Notes: a model not told the origin generated them from the sequence alone. Shown: positions 22,504-33,918, numbered from the stretch's first letter. The stretch: DNA of 64,000 bases from Bos javanicus (GCF_032452875.1 NC_083882.1:59163614-59227613); one strand, 5' to 3'. Made by a program: numbers and translations.

Positions 22504-23490
22504 CACTGTGAATTTTAAAGTGTAAATACACTTTTAAGCATTTTATTCTCTTTGTCCAGTACTTGGATGATCCAGAGAGCAAATAAGTGCACTAGTTAGA
22601 ACCCTGAGTGTGGTCTTCTACCCTGGAATTCCTGTCCACAGGCAAATCACAGTGTGATTCCAAGCTATTTTTTCTTTAGAGGTTACATGAGAAGGTATAT
22701 GAGTTTTATAAAGAATAGTCATTCTTTTTTCCATTGGTACATGTAAGGTATATCTTTACACAGTAGCATTGGTGGCTTAGGCCTCAACTTGCCTTTGAAA
22801 TCACTACCTTTTCCCAGCAAAATTTTGTTAATTCAGAGAGAAATTTTAAAAGTAAAAAATAAAGCATTCATTAAGAAACGCATCACCATCAAATTTTAGT
22901 GGAATATAAACTGTTTCCTGATGAAGCTAATCAGACTGGTTTGCCATTCCTTTGTTGTTTTAATAGCCTACATGTTGCTTCCTCCTTCTTTCCCAAAAAG
23001 CACTCTTTTTAGTAATGTTGCCATAATAAGAAATAAACAAAGATGTCCAAGAGTTCAATTATGATGATAGTAAAAAATGGTATGGTCAAACCTACAGTCG
23101 AATTTGGATGGTTTGCCATTGAGTCATAGTTGTCTTTGCTGCTGCCTATGATAATGCATTTATTCTTCTGTCATTTTAAATTTCTTGAGTTCAATCTGTT
23201 ATACCCTGTGTGTATTGTTATGGTAACTTCATGCCAGCTAAATTATCAAATGACATTTCATAAGTAAACTTATTTCTTATTTTAATAAGTAATCTTTCCC
23301 AGAGACATTCTGTACAAGAAGTTCAACTCAGAAGAGAATGAAATGAAATGTGGGAAGAGAAAAAAAAAGAAAGGGAAACCTGAAAATCTTCCTTCTAAAA
23401 AATCTGGTTATGCTCAGTTTGAAGTACCAAATAGGATGTAGGAAATGCTAATCCCAAGTGACTGTGGCCTAATCCTAATTTAATAATGCT

Positions 23491-23754
23491 GCTGCTGCTG
23501 CTGCTGCTAAGTCGCTTGAGTCTTGTCCAGCTCTGTGCAACCCCATAGATGGCAGCCCACCAGGCTCTGCCGTCCCTGGGATCCTCCAGGCAAGAACACT
23601 GGAGTGGGTTGCCATTTCCTTCTCCAGTGCATGAAAGTGAAGTTGCTCAGTCATGTCTGACTCTTCGCGACCCCATGGACTGCAGCCTACCAGACTCCAT
23701 CCATGGGATTCTCCAGGCAAGAGTACTGGAGTTGGGTGCCATTGCCTTCTCCAA
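23491..23754 (-). mobile_element. Bov-tA2-type dimeric SINE with target-site duplication
   Basis: Antisense SINE of two related units, each with TCCGACTCT-like and CAACCCCAT-like blocks. Its tail appears as a CTG repeat (about 23488-23508). The direct repeat TAATAATGCT lies at 23481-23490 and 23755-23764. Confidence 0.9.
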
Positions 23755-23764
23755 TAATAATGCT

Positions 23765-23945
23765 AGCTAACACTTTTTGAACTAATACTGGGCACTAAAT
23801 TATTTTCGGTTATTAACTCAGTCCTCATGACTACCTATAAGGCAAGTACTATTTTTATCCCCATTTTACAGATGAGGAACTAAAAACACAAAGAGGCTAG
23901 ATAGGTTGTCTCTTGTTAAGTGGAGCTGGAATTGAAAGCTAGTAA
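23765..23945 (-). mobile_element. MIR SINE, antisense
   Basis: Antisense MIR: 'actgggcac', 'ttattaactcagtcctcatga', 'atccccattttacagatgaggaac' and 'gttaagtggagctgg'. This is one of the better-preserved MIRs here. Confidence 0.8.
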
Positions 23946-23955
23946 TCTCTCTCTG

Positions 23956-24176
23956 GAGGCTTCCCAGGTAGCTCTAGCAGTAAAGAACCCATCTGCCAGT
24001 GCAAGAGATGTAGAAAGATGAAGGTTCTATCCCTGGGTTGGGAAGATTCTCTGGAGGAAGAAATAGAAAACTACTCCAGTATTCTTGCCTAAAACATCCC
24101 ATGGAGAGAGGAGCCTGGTGTGCTACAGTCCATGGGGTCACTAAGAGTCAGACGTGGCTGAGCACAGGCACACAGA
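23956..24176 (+). mobile_element. Bov-tA SINE, diverged
   Basis: GGCTTCCCAGGTAGCTCTAG through TATCCCTGGGTTGGGAAG to CTAAGAGTCAGACGTGGC and a CACA tail. Numerous substitutions. Confidence 0.9.
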
Positions 24177-24875
24177 CAATTTCACTCTAGACCCTGTACT
24201 CTTATGTACAACACTACTCTAAATCCCTTTCTCATGATAGGGCACAGCATGAATTTTCAGTGGAGAACACTGATAGCTCAATCTTCCAGGATCTCATATA
24301 CTCATATAGGAAATAGTCATATAAGCAACTCACTCTGTCACCCTGTAATAAATGATATGGATAACAGAGTCAAAAACAAAAGGATATGGAAATACAGAGA
24401 AGGGAGCAACTGATTTTAATGTGCTTTTAGAGGGTTTGGGTAGAAGTTACAGACAAAGAGACCTTTGAATTGAACCTTTTAAGAGGGAGAGTGATGGCTA
24501 TTTATAGAAAAGACCCTGTCACACAGTAGAAACTTATTAATTACAGAAATGAAAAAAAAATCAATAAATAAATGAAGCAGGTAAGATTTCAGGGAGCTGT
24601 GAGGAATAGAAAACGGACAACTCATGGTCCTATCCCAGGACCCAGCACACTTATAATCCCTAGAATTCTTCATTATCTTGAGATCTTCTATCCTAAGTGT
24701 GACCTTGAATTAAGTCAGATTCTTTATTTAGAATAACCAAGTCCTCATGGTTTTCCTGATTATGGCAGAATTTTAGACTGCTTCTAGGGTATGAGAGAAG
24801 GGAAATGTGTCCTTTTACATCATTACTCCATTTCTTACTGTTTTATACTCTGTATACTTTTGCAAGTGAAAATTA

Positions 24876-25087
24876 AGTCATGTCTAAGTCATGTCCAACT
24901 CTTGTGATCCCATGGACTGAAGCCTGCCAGCCAGGCTGTATATAGGCAGGCTAAATCCCATCTGTCTATGGGATTTCCTAGGCAAGAATACTGGAGTGGG
25001 TTGCCATTTCCTTCTCCAGAGGATCTTCCCAGCCCATTGCCGGCAGTCTCCTGCATTGCAGGTGGATTCTTTACGTACTGAGCCAGA
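24876..25087 (-). mobile_element. Bov-tA SINE, antisense, rearranged
   Basis: Antisense copy from GTCATGTCCAACTC to TACTGAGCCAG. About 30 extra bases lie after GCCTGCCAG around 24930-24960, where other copies go straight on to GGCTCC. Confidence 0.88.
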
Positions 25088-25400
25088 CTGTTCTTGGTTC
25101 CTGGCTAATTTGATTTCTTTCAAGTTCTATACCTAGCTAACTGTGGCTAGCCTTACTTAGTCCTGACCAGCTTCTACTTCATCTTTTATCATTCTGGGCC
25201 CAATTTTCTTACTCTTTCATCTTTACTTCACTACCATAGGTATCTTTCATTTTGCATCTTTAACTCTTCACATGGAATATTGCTTTTATCCATTTCCTTG
25301 GGAATCTTGGGATACCACCCCACCCCACCAAGGTCCAATTTTTATTACCACCTACTGCCCAAGTCTCAATTTTCCTGATTCTTAATTCCTTACTCTGTCA

Positions 25401-25462
25401 CACTGCTGCTGCTGCTAAGTCACTTCAATTGTGTCCGACTCTGTGCGACCCCATAGATGGCT
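25401..25462 (-). mobile_element. Bov-tA2 SINE scrap, antisense
   Basis: Only the 3' tail portion remains: CTGCTGCTGCTGCTAAG, GTGTCCGACTCTGTGCGACC and CCATAGATGGC. Confidence 0.8.
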
Positions 25463-25689
25463 GTCACTCTGTCACTAATTGGGTGCTATTCAAGACAAGT
25501 CAATTTTCACTCTGGTCTGTTTTATTTTCTTACAAAAGATGGGTGTATTAGACCTCCCCCACAATCCCTAATGTGTTATGAAACTAAAACAGACATTTTC
25601 CTAGCCCACAGTGTGGATACTTCAGAAATACCTTTGAATTATTTCTAAGTTACCTCCCCCCAATTTGATCAGTTTTAAAATTCTGTCCT

Positions 25690-25900
25690 GATCCTCACTG
25701 GTGATTGACTTCTCTCCTTTTCCATACCTATCAGGACCACTGTTTATCCCTTATTTAGATTATTACAATAACCTCCTTAAAGATCTACCAGCATTTATTT
25801 TCCTCACTCAAATCCATCTTACACATATTTTGGAGTGTCCATCCAGCCTACATCCTCTTTCCTTGCAATTGCATAGGTCCCTACCAACTCCCAATACCTG
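25690..25900 (+). mobile_element. L2 LINE fragment (ancient)
   Basis: 'ttagattattacaataacctccttaaagatctaccagc ... caaatccatcttacacat' matches the order of an L2 ORF segment. Very diverged. Confidence 0.5.
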
Positions 25901-26294
25901 ATAACAGAAGGGTAAAACCTGTGTAGCCATGTTCATTGATTACCCTTGAAGCAACTGATTATAAAGAGTCATGTAAATTAGATACGTCTCTCAAATTTTG
26001 AACCATGAAGACCAGAATCTATAATTATATGGTATTGGGAATGAAGAATTAGGGCCAGATTTGCATCTCTTTCAATCAAGAACAAGGAGAAAGCCGTAAT
26101 TAGGAGAATTGGGAATCAAGAACAGAGTGAAGAAAATTAATTGCAGAAATAATAGACATCCAGAAAATGGAGATGTTCAGAGATATACACACACAAATCC
26201 ATGTACAAATGTGTGGAAAGAATGCTTGTCTGTAAGCTTTTCAGTTCTCTTAAGGTCTACTGCTATTCCCTACAGCTGACTTCCTGTGATTCAT

Positions 26295-26520
26295 GAGTGT
26301 GAGTGAGTGAGTGAGTGTGAAGTCGCTCAGTCGTGTCCGACTCTTTGCGACCCCATGGACTGTAGCCTACCAGGCTCCTCAGTCCATGGAATTTTCCAGG
26401 CAAGAGTACTGAAGTGGGTTGCCATTTCCTTCTCCAGGGGATCTTCCCAACCCAGGGATTGAACTCACGTTTCCCGCTTTGCAGGCAGATGCTTTACTGT
26501 CTGAGCTACCAGGGAAGCCC
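26295..26520 (-). mobile_element. Bov-tA SINE with perfect target-site duplication
   Basis: Antisense full copy ending GGGAAGCCC, with a GTGA-repeat tail at 26297-26318. The perfect 12-bp direct repeat CCTGTGATTCAT lies at 26283-26294 and 26521-26532. Confidence 0.97.
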
Positions 26521-26599
26521 CCTGTGATTCATACATTTCCTTTTAATAATTGTTTTTTATTTTAGTGGACTTTGTCCCATTCTTTAACATGCAGTCAAC

Positions 26600-26960
26600 C
26601 CCCTAGGACATCACGGCTTTACTAATCATGTCATTTACTTGTTCAAAAACTTTCAGTGGCTATCCTTTGCTCACGTGTTTAATCCCAAACTCCCAAACTT
26701 GATATATTTGGGTCCATTCTGTAGTCTAGAACATTCTTTTCACACCTCTCTAATTATCCTATGTATTCCTGCCTAAATGTTCTGTCCTTTTTCCTCCAAA
26801 CATGGTTTTTTTCTCCAAAAAATAAAAAGTTCTCCTTCCATCTCCACTGGTTTAAAACCTGTCTACCATTAAAGCCCAACTTAAATGATACTTTATATTT
26901 TTCATGATTCCATCCTTGATCGCCCAACTTGGTCTTTGATTTAAACTACTATAGCAGCTT
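26600..26960 (+). mobile_element. L2 LINE fragment (ancient)
   Basis: 'aaaactttcagtggctatcc', 'taatcccaaactcccaaactt' and the following 'aaagcccaacttaaatgatac ... cttgatcgcccaa' are in L2 3' order. Confidence 0.55.
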
Positions 26961-26984
26961 GTTCATCTTTTAACTTCTTCATAA

Positions 26985-27110
26985 CAGTGTGGTGTGACTG
27001 GAGAATGCAGGCTTTCAAATCAGAGCTACATTCAACCCTGGGTTTTGCTATTTAACAGTTGTATAACTTTGCCAAGTTGTTTAATCTTTCTAGGCCTTAG
27101 AGAAATAGGT
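26985..27110 (+). mobile_element. MIR SINE fragment
   Basis: 'cagtgtggtgtgactggagaatgcaggctttcaaatcagagc' then 'tttaacagttgtataactttgccaagttg', a diverged MIR. Confidence 0.6.
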
Positions 27111-27228
27111 ATTAAGCAAATAATGATGCAAATAAACAAATAATTATAAATTGTATAAGTGTTATGAAGAAAACAGATAGGGTTTAGTGTTAAACTACAT
27201 GGTTTAGTATAATTGTACAAAGTTTGCA

Positions 27229-27429
27229 GTTGGTGCTAGTGGTAAAGAACCTGTCTGCCAATGCAGGAGACTTAAGAGTCACAGGTTTGATCCCTGAGTC
27301 GGGAAGATCCCCTGGAGGATGGCATGGCAACCCACTCCAGGATTCTTGCCTGGAGAATCCCATGCCAGAGGAGCCAAGAAGACTCAAGTCAATAGAGTCG
27401 CAAAGACTGAAGCGACTTAACACACACAA
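27229..27429 (+). mobile_element. Bov-tA SINE
   Basis: Box B-like GGTTTGATCCCTGAGTCG, GGAAGATCCCCTGGAGGATG and 3' end GACTGAAGCGACTTAACACA. The first bases of the head are missing. Confidence 0.92.
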
Positions 27430-27461
27430 GGCTTACGGAGAGTACAGTAGGGGGCCCTAGC

Positions 27462-27600
27462 CTGGTTAGGGGTTTTAGGAAGGCTTCCCTGAAGAAGTAG
27501 CCTTTACACAAATCTAAAAGAATAAGCAGCCAAGTGACAATTCTAGGAGAAGCATTCTCAAGACAAAGAAACTAAGCAATAACAAAGGCCCTGAGGCCCT
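27462..27600 (-). mobile_element. L2 LINE fragment, antisense
   Basis: 'ttaggaaggcttccctgaagaagtagcctttacacaaatct ... aggagaagcattctc ... caaaggccctgaggcc' reads as the reverse complement of L2. Confidence 0.5.
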
Positions 27601-27979
27601 GCTGTATCCTTCTCCATCACTAGTATTTTCTCTTCTCCTCTCTGGGGTGTTGCTTCACTCAGTCCCAGTTTTTTGTTTGTTTGTTTTTAATTTCATGTTT
27701 CATATCACGATTTGTGTTCTATTAGTAAGTTTAATTCTCATTGCCCTATCTCTTTGTGACATTTTATAGCATAATCTCAATAACTGCAAGCGTCAGTTTA
27801 GTCTGTCTGTTAGCTATACCGCTCTGGTGGTTGACTAACCTTTGCTGCTAAAACACTAGAATGTGAATAGACTAGGATAAGCACTGCTTTTTTAATTCTA
27901 GTATTTTTTTATTCTTTCCTTTTGATGATTTCCCTTTTCTTTTGGTAATTTTTTAAAAGATATAAACTGAAGTAAAAGT

Positions 27980-28180
27980 CTCTCTCTCAGTCGTGTCCAG
28001 CTCTTTGTGACCCCATGAACTGTAGCCTGCCAGGCTCCTCTGTCTGTGGAATTCTTCAGGCAAGAATACTGGAGTGGGTAACAATGCCTTTCTCCAGGGG
28101 ATCTTCCCAAACCTGGGATTGAACCCAGGTCTTCTCATCACAGGCAGATTCTTTACAATCTGAGCCATCAAGGGAAGCCC
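27980..28180 (-). mobile_element. Bov-tA SINE, antisense
   Basis: CAGTCGTGTCCAGCTCTTTG to GAGCCATCAAGGGAAGCCC. Box B region is GGGATTGAACCCAGGTC in reverse complement. Confidence 0.95.
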
Positions 28181-28599
28181 TGTGGGATATTGACATCTGA
28201 GCAAATAATTCTCCATGAGTCTTTCAGTACTAATTTTTCTTCCTTTCCTTGTGCCTTAAATGCTGTTGTTTGCTAGGAGTTCAATCCTTCATTCTTTTCT
28301 CACTGTACGTGTAATGCTGGACAAACCCATCCATTTCTACAGACCTGACATCATCCATATGCCCATGTACAGCTCAAATCTCTTCTGAACTCTAGACCCA
28401 TATTTGTCACTACTGTCTGAACATATCAACTATTTACCCCACAAGCATATGAAGTTCAGCTTTCCAATCTCATCTTGCTTACACTGACCATGCCCTTTTT
28501 CTGTTTCTAATGCACCTAATCACATTTACTCAAAAGCCCAAATCAGAACCTTCAAATCAACCTTAATTTGAAGAGAAATGGTGTATCACTAAAACTTCT

Positions 28600-29260
28600 A
28601 AATTCTGCCTCCTAAAATCATTATGTTCCTTTCTACCCCAATTTCCACTGTTGCTGCTTTATTATATGCCTTTATTATCTTTGCCAGAATATTCACCATA
28701 GTCTTCTAACTGGAATCTATACCTTCTGTGTCTCCAGTCCCCACCATCCCAGCCTCTACCAGAATTATATTTATAAAATACAAATCTCCTACTAGCACAC
28801 ATCTCCTTAAAATCCTTAGTAGGTTCCCTATTATCTGTAGGACAGAACCTAAACTCCTAACATGAAAAACAAGTCTCTTCGTGATCTGGCTTCTGCCTGT
28901 TTTTTTTTTTAAAGTAATTTCTTCACCACCTTCTCCACTCTGCCTCCCCCTCCATCCCACACCCAATGCACTCTTATGTCTACACCAAATTGCTTACCAT
29001 TCATGGTCCTAGAACTCACTTTATGCTTTCACACTTTTCTCCTTTTGTATGTGATCTTTCTCTGCAAGATATGTTGTTCCTCATTTCTCCTTCCACTCAA
29101 AAACAGAAAAAAAAATTGTCTGCTTCTTTCAAGACTAGACATTATTTTGGATCCTTTCGGAACTTTTCTTTTTACTGTCCTCCTGAGGTTGCTTACTTGC
29201 CACATGAGCATTTACTTCATTACACTCTGTCTTCCTCATAACCTGCCTGAACTCTTTGAA
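28600..29260 (+). mobile_element. L2 LINE, 0.65 kb (ancient)
   Basis: Landmarks in order: 'aatattcaccatagtcttctaactgg', 'ccttagtaggttccctattatctgtaggacagaacctaaactcc', 'cgtgatctggcttctgcctg' and 'tgctttcacacttttctcc'. Overlapping ORFs are chance frames. Confidence 0.6.
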
Positions 29261-29369
29261 TGTAGAGTAACCGTATCTAAGTTTCCAGAGCAGCCTCAGC
29301 ACTCATCTTCTGGGAACTGGTTTAAAGGATAAATGAGTGGGTTAGAGGAGGCAGGAACTATTCAGTCAG

Positions 29370-29455
29370 GTAGATTTGAAGTGACTCTGTCATCTAAATT
29401 TGTAAATTTGGGCATTTATTACCTTCTCTGAATTGATGTTTCTTAATCTGAAAAT
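29370..29455 (+). mobile_element. MIR SINE, left part, interrupted by BovB
   Basis: 'gtaaatttgggcatttattaccttctctgaatt ... tcttaatctgaaaat' is the MIR core. It resumes after the BovB at 33101-33160 with 'ataaattatagcaactacctcacagaattcttgg'. The BovB is therefore younger than this MIR. Confidence 0.65.
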
Positions 29456-29988
29456 CTCTTCCTGGCTGCTCCGGCAAAGCACAGCTGCTGCTCCTTACTT
29501 TGGAAGAGAGGTATTGGGAAGAGATACCCCACATCCAAGGTAAGAGAAACCCAAATAAGATGGTGGGTGTTGCAAGAAGGGATCAGAGGGCAGACACACT
29601 AAAATCATAATCACAGAAAACTGGTCAATCTAATCACACTAGGATCACAGCCTTGTCTAACTCAATGAAACTAAGCCATGCCCTGTGGGGCCACCCAAGA
29701 CGGGCAGGTCATGGTGGAGAGGTCTGACAGAATGTGGTCCACTGGAGAAGGGAATGGCAAACCACTTCAGTATTCTTGCCTTGAGAACCCCAAGAACAGT
29801 ATGAAAAGGCAAAATGATTGGATACTGAAAGAGGAACTCCCCAGGTCGTTAGGTGGCCAATATGCTACTGGAGATCAGTGGAGAAATAACTCCAGAAAGA
29901 ATGAAGGGATGGAGCCAAAGTGAAAACAATACCCAGTTGTGGATGTGACTGGTGTTAGAAGCAAGGTCCGATGCTGTAAAGAGCAATA

Positions 29989-31446
29989 TTGTATAGGAAT
30001 GTCAGGTCCATGAATCAAGGCAAATTGGAAGTGGTCAAACAAAAGATGGCAAGAGTGAACGTTGACATTCTAGGAATCAGCGAACTAAAATGGACTGGAA
30101 TGGGTGAATTTAACTCAGATGACCATTATATCTACTACTGCGGGCAGAAATCCCTCAGAAAAAATGGAGTAGCCATCATGGTCAACAAAAGAGTTTGAAA
30201 TGCAGTACTTGGATGCAAACTCAAAAATGACAGAATGATCTCTGTTTGTTTCCAAAGCAAACCATTCAGTATCACGGTAATCCAAGTCTATGCCCCAACC
30301 AGTAACGCTGAAGAAGCTGAAGTTGAACGGTTCTATGAAGACCTGCAAGACCTTTTAGAACTAACACCCCAAAAAGATGTCCTTTTCATTATAGGGGACT
30401 GGAATGCAAAGGTAGGAAGTCAAAAAACCCCTGGAGTAACAGGCAAATTTGGCCTTGGAATATGGAATGAAGCAGGGCAAAGACTAATAGAGTTTTGCCA
30501 AGAGAATGCACTGGTCATAGCAAACACCCTCTTCCAACAACACAAGAGAAGACTCTACACATGGACATCACCAGATGGTCAACATCAAAATCAGATTGAT
30601 TATACTCTTTGCTTCCAAAGATGGAGAAGCTCTATACAGTCAGCAAAAACAAGACCAGAAGCTGACTGTGGCTCAGACCATGAACTCCTTATTGCCAAAT
30701 TCAGACTTAAATTGAAGAAAGTAGGGAAAACCACTAGACCATTCAGGTGTGACCTAAATCAAATCCCTTATGATTATACAGTGGAAGTGAGAAGTAGATT
30801 TAAGGGCCCAGATCTGATAGATAGAATACCTGATGAACTATGGACTGAGGTTTGTGACCTTGTACAGGAGACAGGGATCAAGACCATCCCCATGGAAAAG
30901 AAATGCAAAAAAGCAAAATGGCTGTCTGGGGAGGCCTTACAAATAGCTGTGAAAAGAAGAGAAGTGCAAAGCAAAGGAGAAAAGGAAAGATATAAGCATC
31001 TGAATGCAGAGTTCCAAACAATAGCAAGGAGAGATAAGAAAGCCTTCTTCAGCGATCAATGCAAAGAAACAGAGGAAAACAACAGAATGGGAAAGACTAG
31101 AGATCTCTTCAAGAAAATTAGAGATACCAAGGGAACATTTCATGCAAAGATGGGCTCGATAAAGGACAGAAATGGTATGGACCTAACAGAAGCAGAAGAT
31201 ATTAAGAAGAGGTGGCTAGAATACACAGAACAACTGTACAAAAAAGATCTTCATGACCAAGATAATCACGATGGTATGATCACTCACCTAGAGCCAGACA
31301 TCCTGGAATGTGAAGTCAAGTGGGCCTTAGAAAGCATCACTACAAACACAGCTAGTGGATGTGATAGAATTCCAGTTGAGCTATTTCTGGATGATGATGC
31401 TGTGAAAGTGCTGTACTCAATATGCCAGCAAATTTGGAAAACTTAG
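29989..31446 (+). pseudogene. BovB endonuclease-linker ORF, broken
   Basis: Region of the BovB ORF encoding the AP-like endonuclease and the linker to the RT. Visible motifs: ILGISELKWTGMG with the catalytic Glu, IIGDWNAKVG, and GSDHELLIAKF, the SDH motif at the active site. A TGA at 30196-30198 sits where the family has Arg (CGA), and a TAG at 31444-31446 sits where the copy at 14480 has CAG. Between these the frame is open for about 400 codons. It is a retrotransposon remnant, not a host gene. Confidence 0.9.
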
Positions 31447-31518
31447 CAGTGGCCACAGGACTGGAAAAGGTCAGTTTTCATTCCAATCCCAAAGAAAGGT
31501 AATGCCAAAGAATTCTCA

Positions 31519-31631
31519 ATGCTAAGTTGCTTCAGTCGTGTCCGACTCTGTGCAACCCGATAGACGGCAGCCCACCAGGCTCCCTTGTCCCTGGGATTCT
31601 CCAGGCGAGAACACTGGAGTGGGTTCCATTT
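31519..31631 (-). mobile_element. Bov-tA2-type SINE nested in BovB
   Basis: Antisense SINE piece: TGCTAAGTTGCTTCAGTCG, CCGACTCTGTGCAACCC and ACACTGGAGTGGGTT. The BovB bases expected here (CTACCGCACAA in the copy at 14563) are missing and no flanking duplication is seen. Confidence 0.9.
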
Positions 31632-32345
31632 GCACTCATCTCACATACTAGTAAAGTAATGCTCAAAATTCTCCAAGCCAGGCTTCAGCAATACATGAAC
31701 CGTGAACTTCCAGATGTTCAAGCTGGTTTTAGAAAAGGCAGAGGAACCAGAGATCCAATTGCCAACGTCTGCTGGATCATGGGAAAAACAAGAGAGTTCC
31801 AGAAAAACATCTATTTCTGCTTTATTGACTATGCCAAAGCCTTTGACTGTGTGGATCACAATAAACTGTGGAAAATTCTAAAAGAGATGGGAATACCAGA
31901 CCACTTGACCTGCCTCTTGAAAAACCTATATGCAGGTCAGAAAGCAACAGTTAGAACTGGACATGGAACAACAGACTGGTTCCAAATAGGAAAAGGAGTA
32001 TGTCAAGGCTGTATATTGTCACCCTGCTTATTTAACTTCTATGCAGAGTACATCATGAGAAGCACTGGGCTGGAGGAAGCACAAGCTGGAATCAAGATTG
32101 CCAGGAGAAATATCAATCACCTCAGATATGCAGATGATACCACCCTTATGGCAGAAAGTGGAGAGGAACTAAAAGGCCCCTTGATGAAAGTGAAAGAGGA
32201 GAGTGAAAAAGTTGGCTTAAAGCTCAACATTCAGAAAACAAAGATCATGACATCTGGTCCCATCACTTCATGGGAAATAGATGGGGAAACAGTGGAAACA
32301 GCGTCAGACTATTTTTCTGGGCTCCAAAATCACTGTCAATGGTGA
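31632..32345 (+). pseudogene. BovB reverse-transcriptase segment, broken
   Basis: After the nested SINE the RT frame resumes: LQARLQQYMNRELPDVQAGF, FIDYAKAFDCVDHNKLWKIL with a catalytic Asp, GVCQGCILSPCLFNFYAEY, and LRYADDTTLMAE with the YADD catalytic pair. The frame shifts near 32330 (CTGGGCTCCAAAATCACTG region) and stops at 32345. The open start upstream of 31632 is SINE sequence read by chance. Confidence 0.9.
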
Positions 32346-32402
32346 CTGCAGCCATGAAATTAAAAGACACTTACTCCTTGGAAGAAAAGTTATGACCAAC
32401 CT

Positions 32403-32588
32403 CTGCTGCTGCTGCTGCTAAGTCACTTCAATCGTGTCCGACTCTGTGCAACCCCGTAGGTGGCAGCCCTCCAGGCTCCACCATCCCTGGGATTCTCCAA
32501 GCAAGAACACTGGAATGGGTTGCCATTTCCTTCTCCAATGCATGAAAGTAAAAAGTGAAAGTGAAGTTGATCAGTCATGTCTGACTCC
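32403..32588 (-). mobile_element. Bov-tA2-type SINE nested in BovB
   Basis: Antisense, starting with a CTG repeat, then AAGTCACTTCAATCGTGTCC, and a second unit GTGAAGTTGATCAGTCATG. It splits BovB sequence ...ATGACCAACCT and ATAGCATATT... with a few BovB bases lost and no clear duplication. Confidence 0.9.
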
Positions 32589-33644
32589 CATAGCATATTA
32601 AAAAGCAGAGACATTACTTTGCCAACAAAGGTCCGTCTAGTCAAGGCTATGGTTTTTCCTGTGGTCATGTATGGATGTGAGACTTGGACTGTGAAGAAGC
32701 CTGAGCGCTGAAGAATTGATGCTTTTGAACTGTGGTGTAGGAGAAGACTCTTGAGAGTCCCTTGGACTGCAAGGAGATCCAACCATTCTGAAGGAGATCA
32801 GCCCTGGGTGTTCTTTGGAAAGAATGATGCTGAAGCTGAAACTCCAGTACTTTGGCCACCTCATGCGATGAGTTGACTCATTGGAAAAGACCCTGCTGCT
32901 GGGAGGGATTGGGGGCAGGAGGAGATGGGGTCAACAGAGGATGAGATGGATGGATGGCATCACCAACTCGTTGGACATGAGTTTGGGTAAACTCCGGGAG
33001 TTGGCGATGGACAGGGCGGCCTGGCATGCTCCAATTCATAGGGTCGCAAAGAGTCTGATACGACTTAGTGACTGAACTGAACTCAACTGAATCTGAAAAT
33101 ATAAATTATAGCAACTACCTCACAGAATTCTTGGATAACTGAAGCAGACAATATATTTTAAATACCCAATGAAGACTGATCTCTAGTAGACTTTTTTTTT
33201 TTTACTTTTGTTGAATGAACACATAAAAATGAGTGAGTGAGCAGGTATTGAGTGGTGAAATGCATTTGAGTGAATAGAACAAATGCTGAAAAAATTTTAT
33301 AATGGATTCACCAGTAGAGATTTCCTACACATGCAGCAGCTGTCTCACTTTTTGAAGGGATGGTTAAGATGTCAGCAGGCAGAGATGTTACAGTCATCAA
33401 GCTAGGAACCTGAAGCTTGAGAAGCAGTGTTAGAAAAGACCAAGAGTGGAGAAAGCATCCCTTTTTTCTTGAAAACATTTCCTGCTGTTACTTTACCTTC
33501 CCCCTTGCCCTCTTTTCTTCATCACATCAAAGAACTCTAAAGATGGGCTGACTGCCAATTCATTCAGTATGCATGAGAATCTCATTAACCAGGTGACAAG
33601 CTAGCCCTGACATAATTAGCTCTAGGCTTGGATTTTAAAGAATG

Positions 33645-33918
33645 TTATTGTTGTTGTTGTTGTTTAGTCACTAAGTCATGTCTAATTCTTTGCCACCCCA
33701 TGGGCTGCAGCACAACAGGCTTCCTTGTTCTTCACTGTCTCACAGAGTTTGCTCAAACTAATGTCCATTGAGTTGGTGATGGCATCCAACCATCTCATCA
33801 TCTGTTGGCCTCTTCTCCTGCCCTCAGTCTTTCCCAGCATCAGGGTCTTTTCCAGTAATTCATCTCTTTGCATCAAAGTGTTGGAGCTTTAGCATCAGCA
33901 TCAGTCTTTCCAATGGAG
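33645..33918 (-). mobile_element. BovB LINE, 3' end, antisense
   Basis: Reverse complement of the BovB end, with a TTG-repeat tail at 33648-33664 instead of the usual CTGAA tail. It runs to CATCAGTCTTTCCAATGG. The divergence suggests an older insertion. Confidence 0.88.

Larger units (their letters stand above)
29456..33089 (+). mobile_element. BovB LINE, full-length, with target-site duplication
   Basis: 3,634 bp including two nested SINEs, so about 3.3 kb of BovB, the expected full length. The 5' region, APE-type endonuclease, reverse transcriptase and 3' tail (CTGAACTGAACTCAACTG) all follow in order. The 11-bp direct repeat AATCTGAAAAT lies at 29445-29455 and 33090-33100. RTE-class elements copy themselves by target-primed reverse transcription (family knowledge). 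This copy is inactive: in-frame stops at 30196 and 31444, SINEs at 31519 and 32403, and a frameshift near 32330. It sits in sense orientation within the METTL15 intron. Confidence 0.95.

Noticed and set aside
23488..23508. CTG repeat as a possible expansion locus
   Set aside because: It is the tail of a Bov-tA2 SINE, and the same short repeat appears at 25403, 32403 and 55971.
30235..31446. 403-codon ORF as a possible host gene
   Set aside because: It is the endonuclease-linker part of a BovB element with its own target-site duplication.
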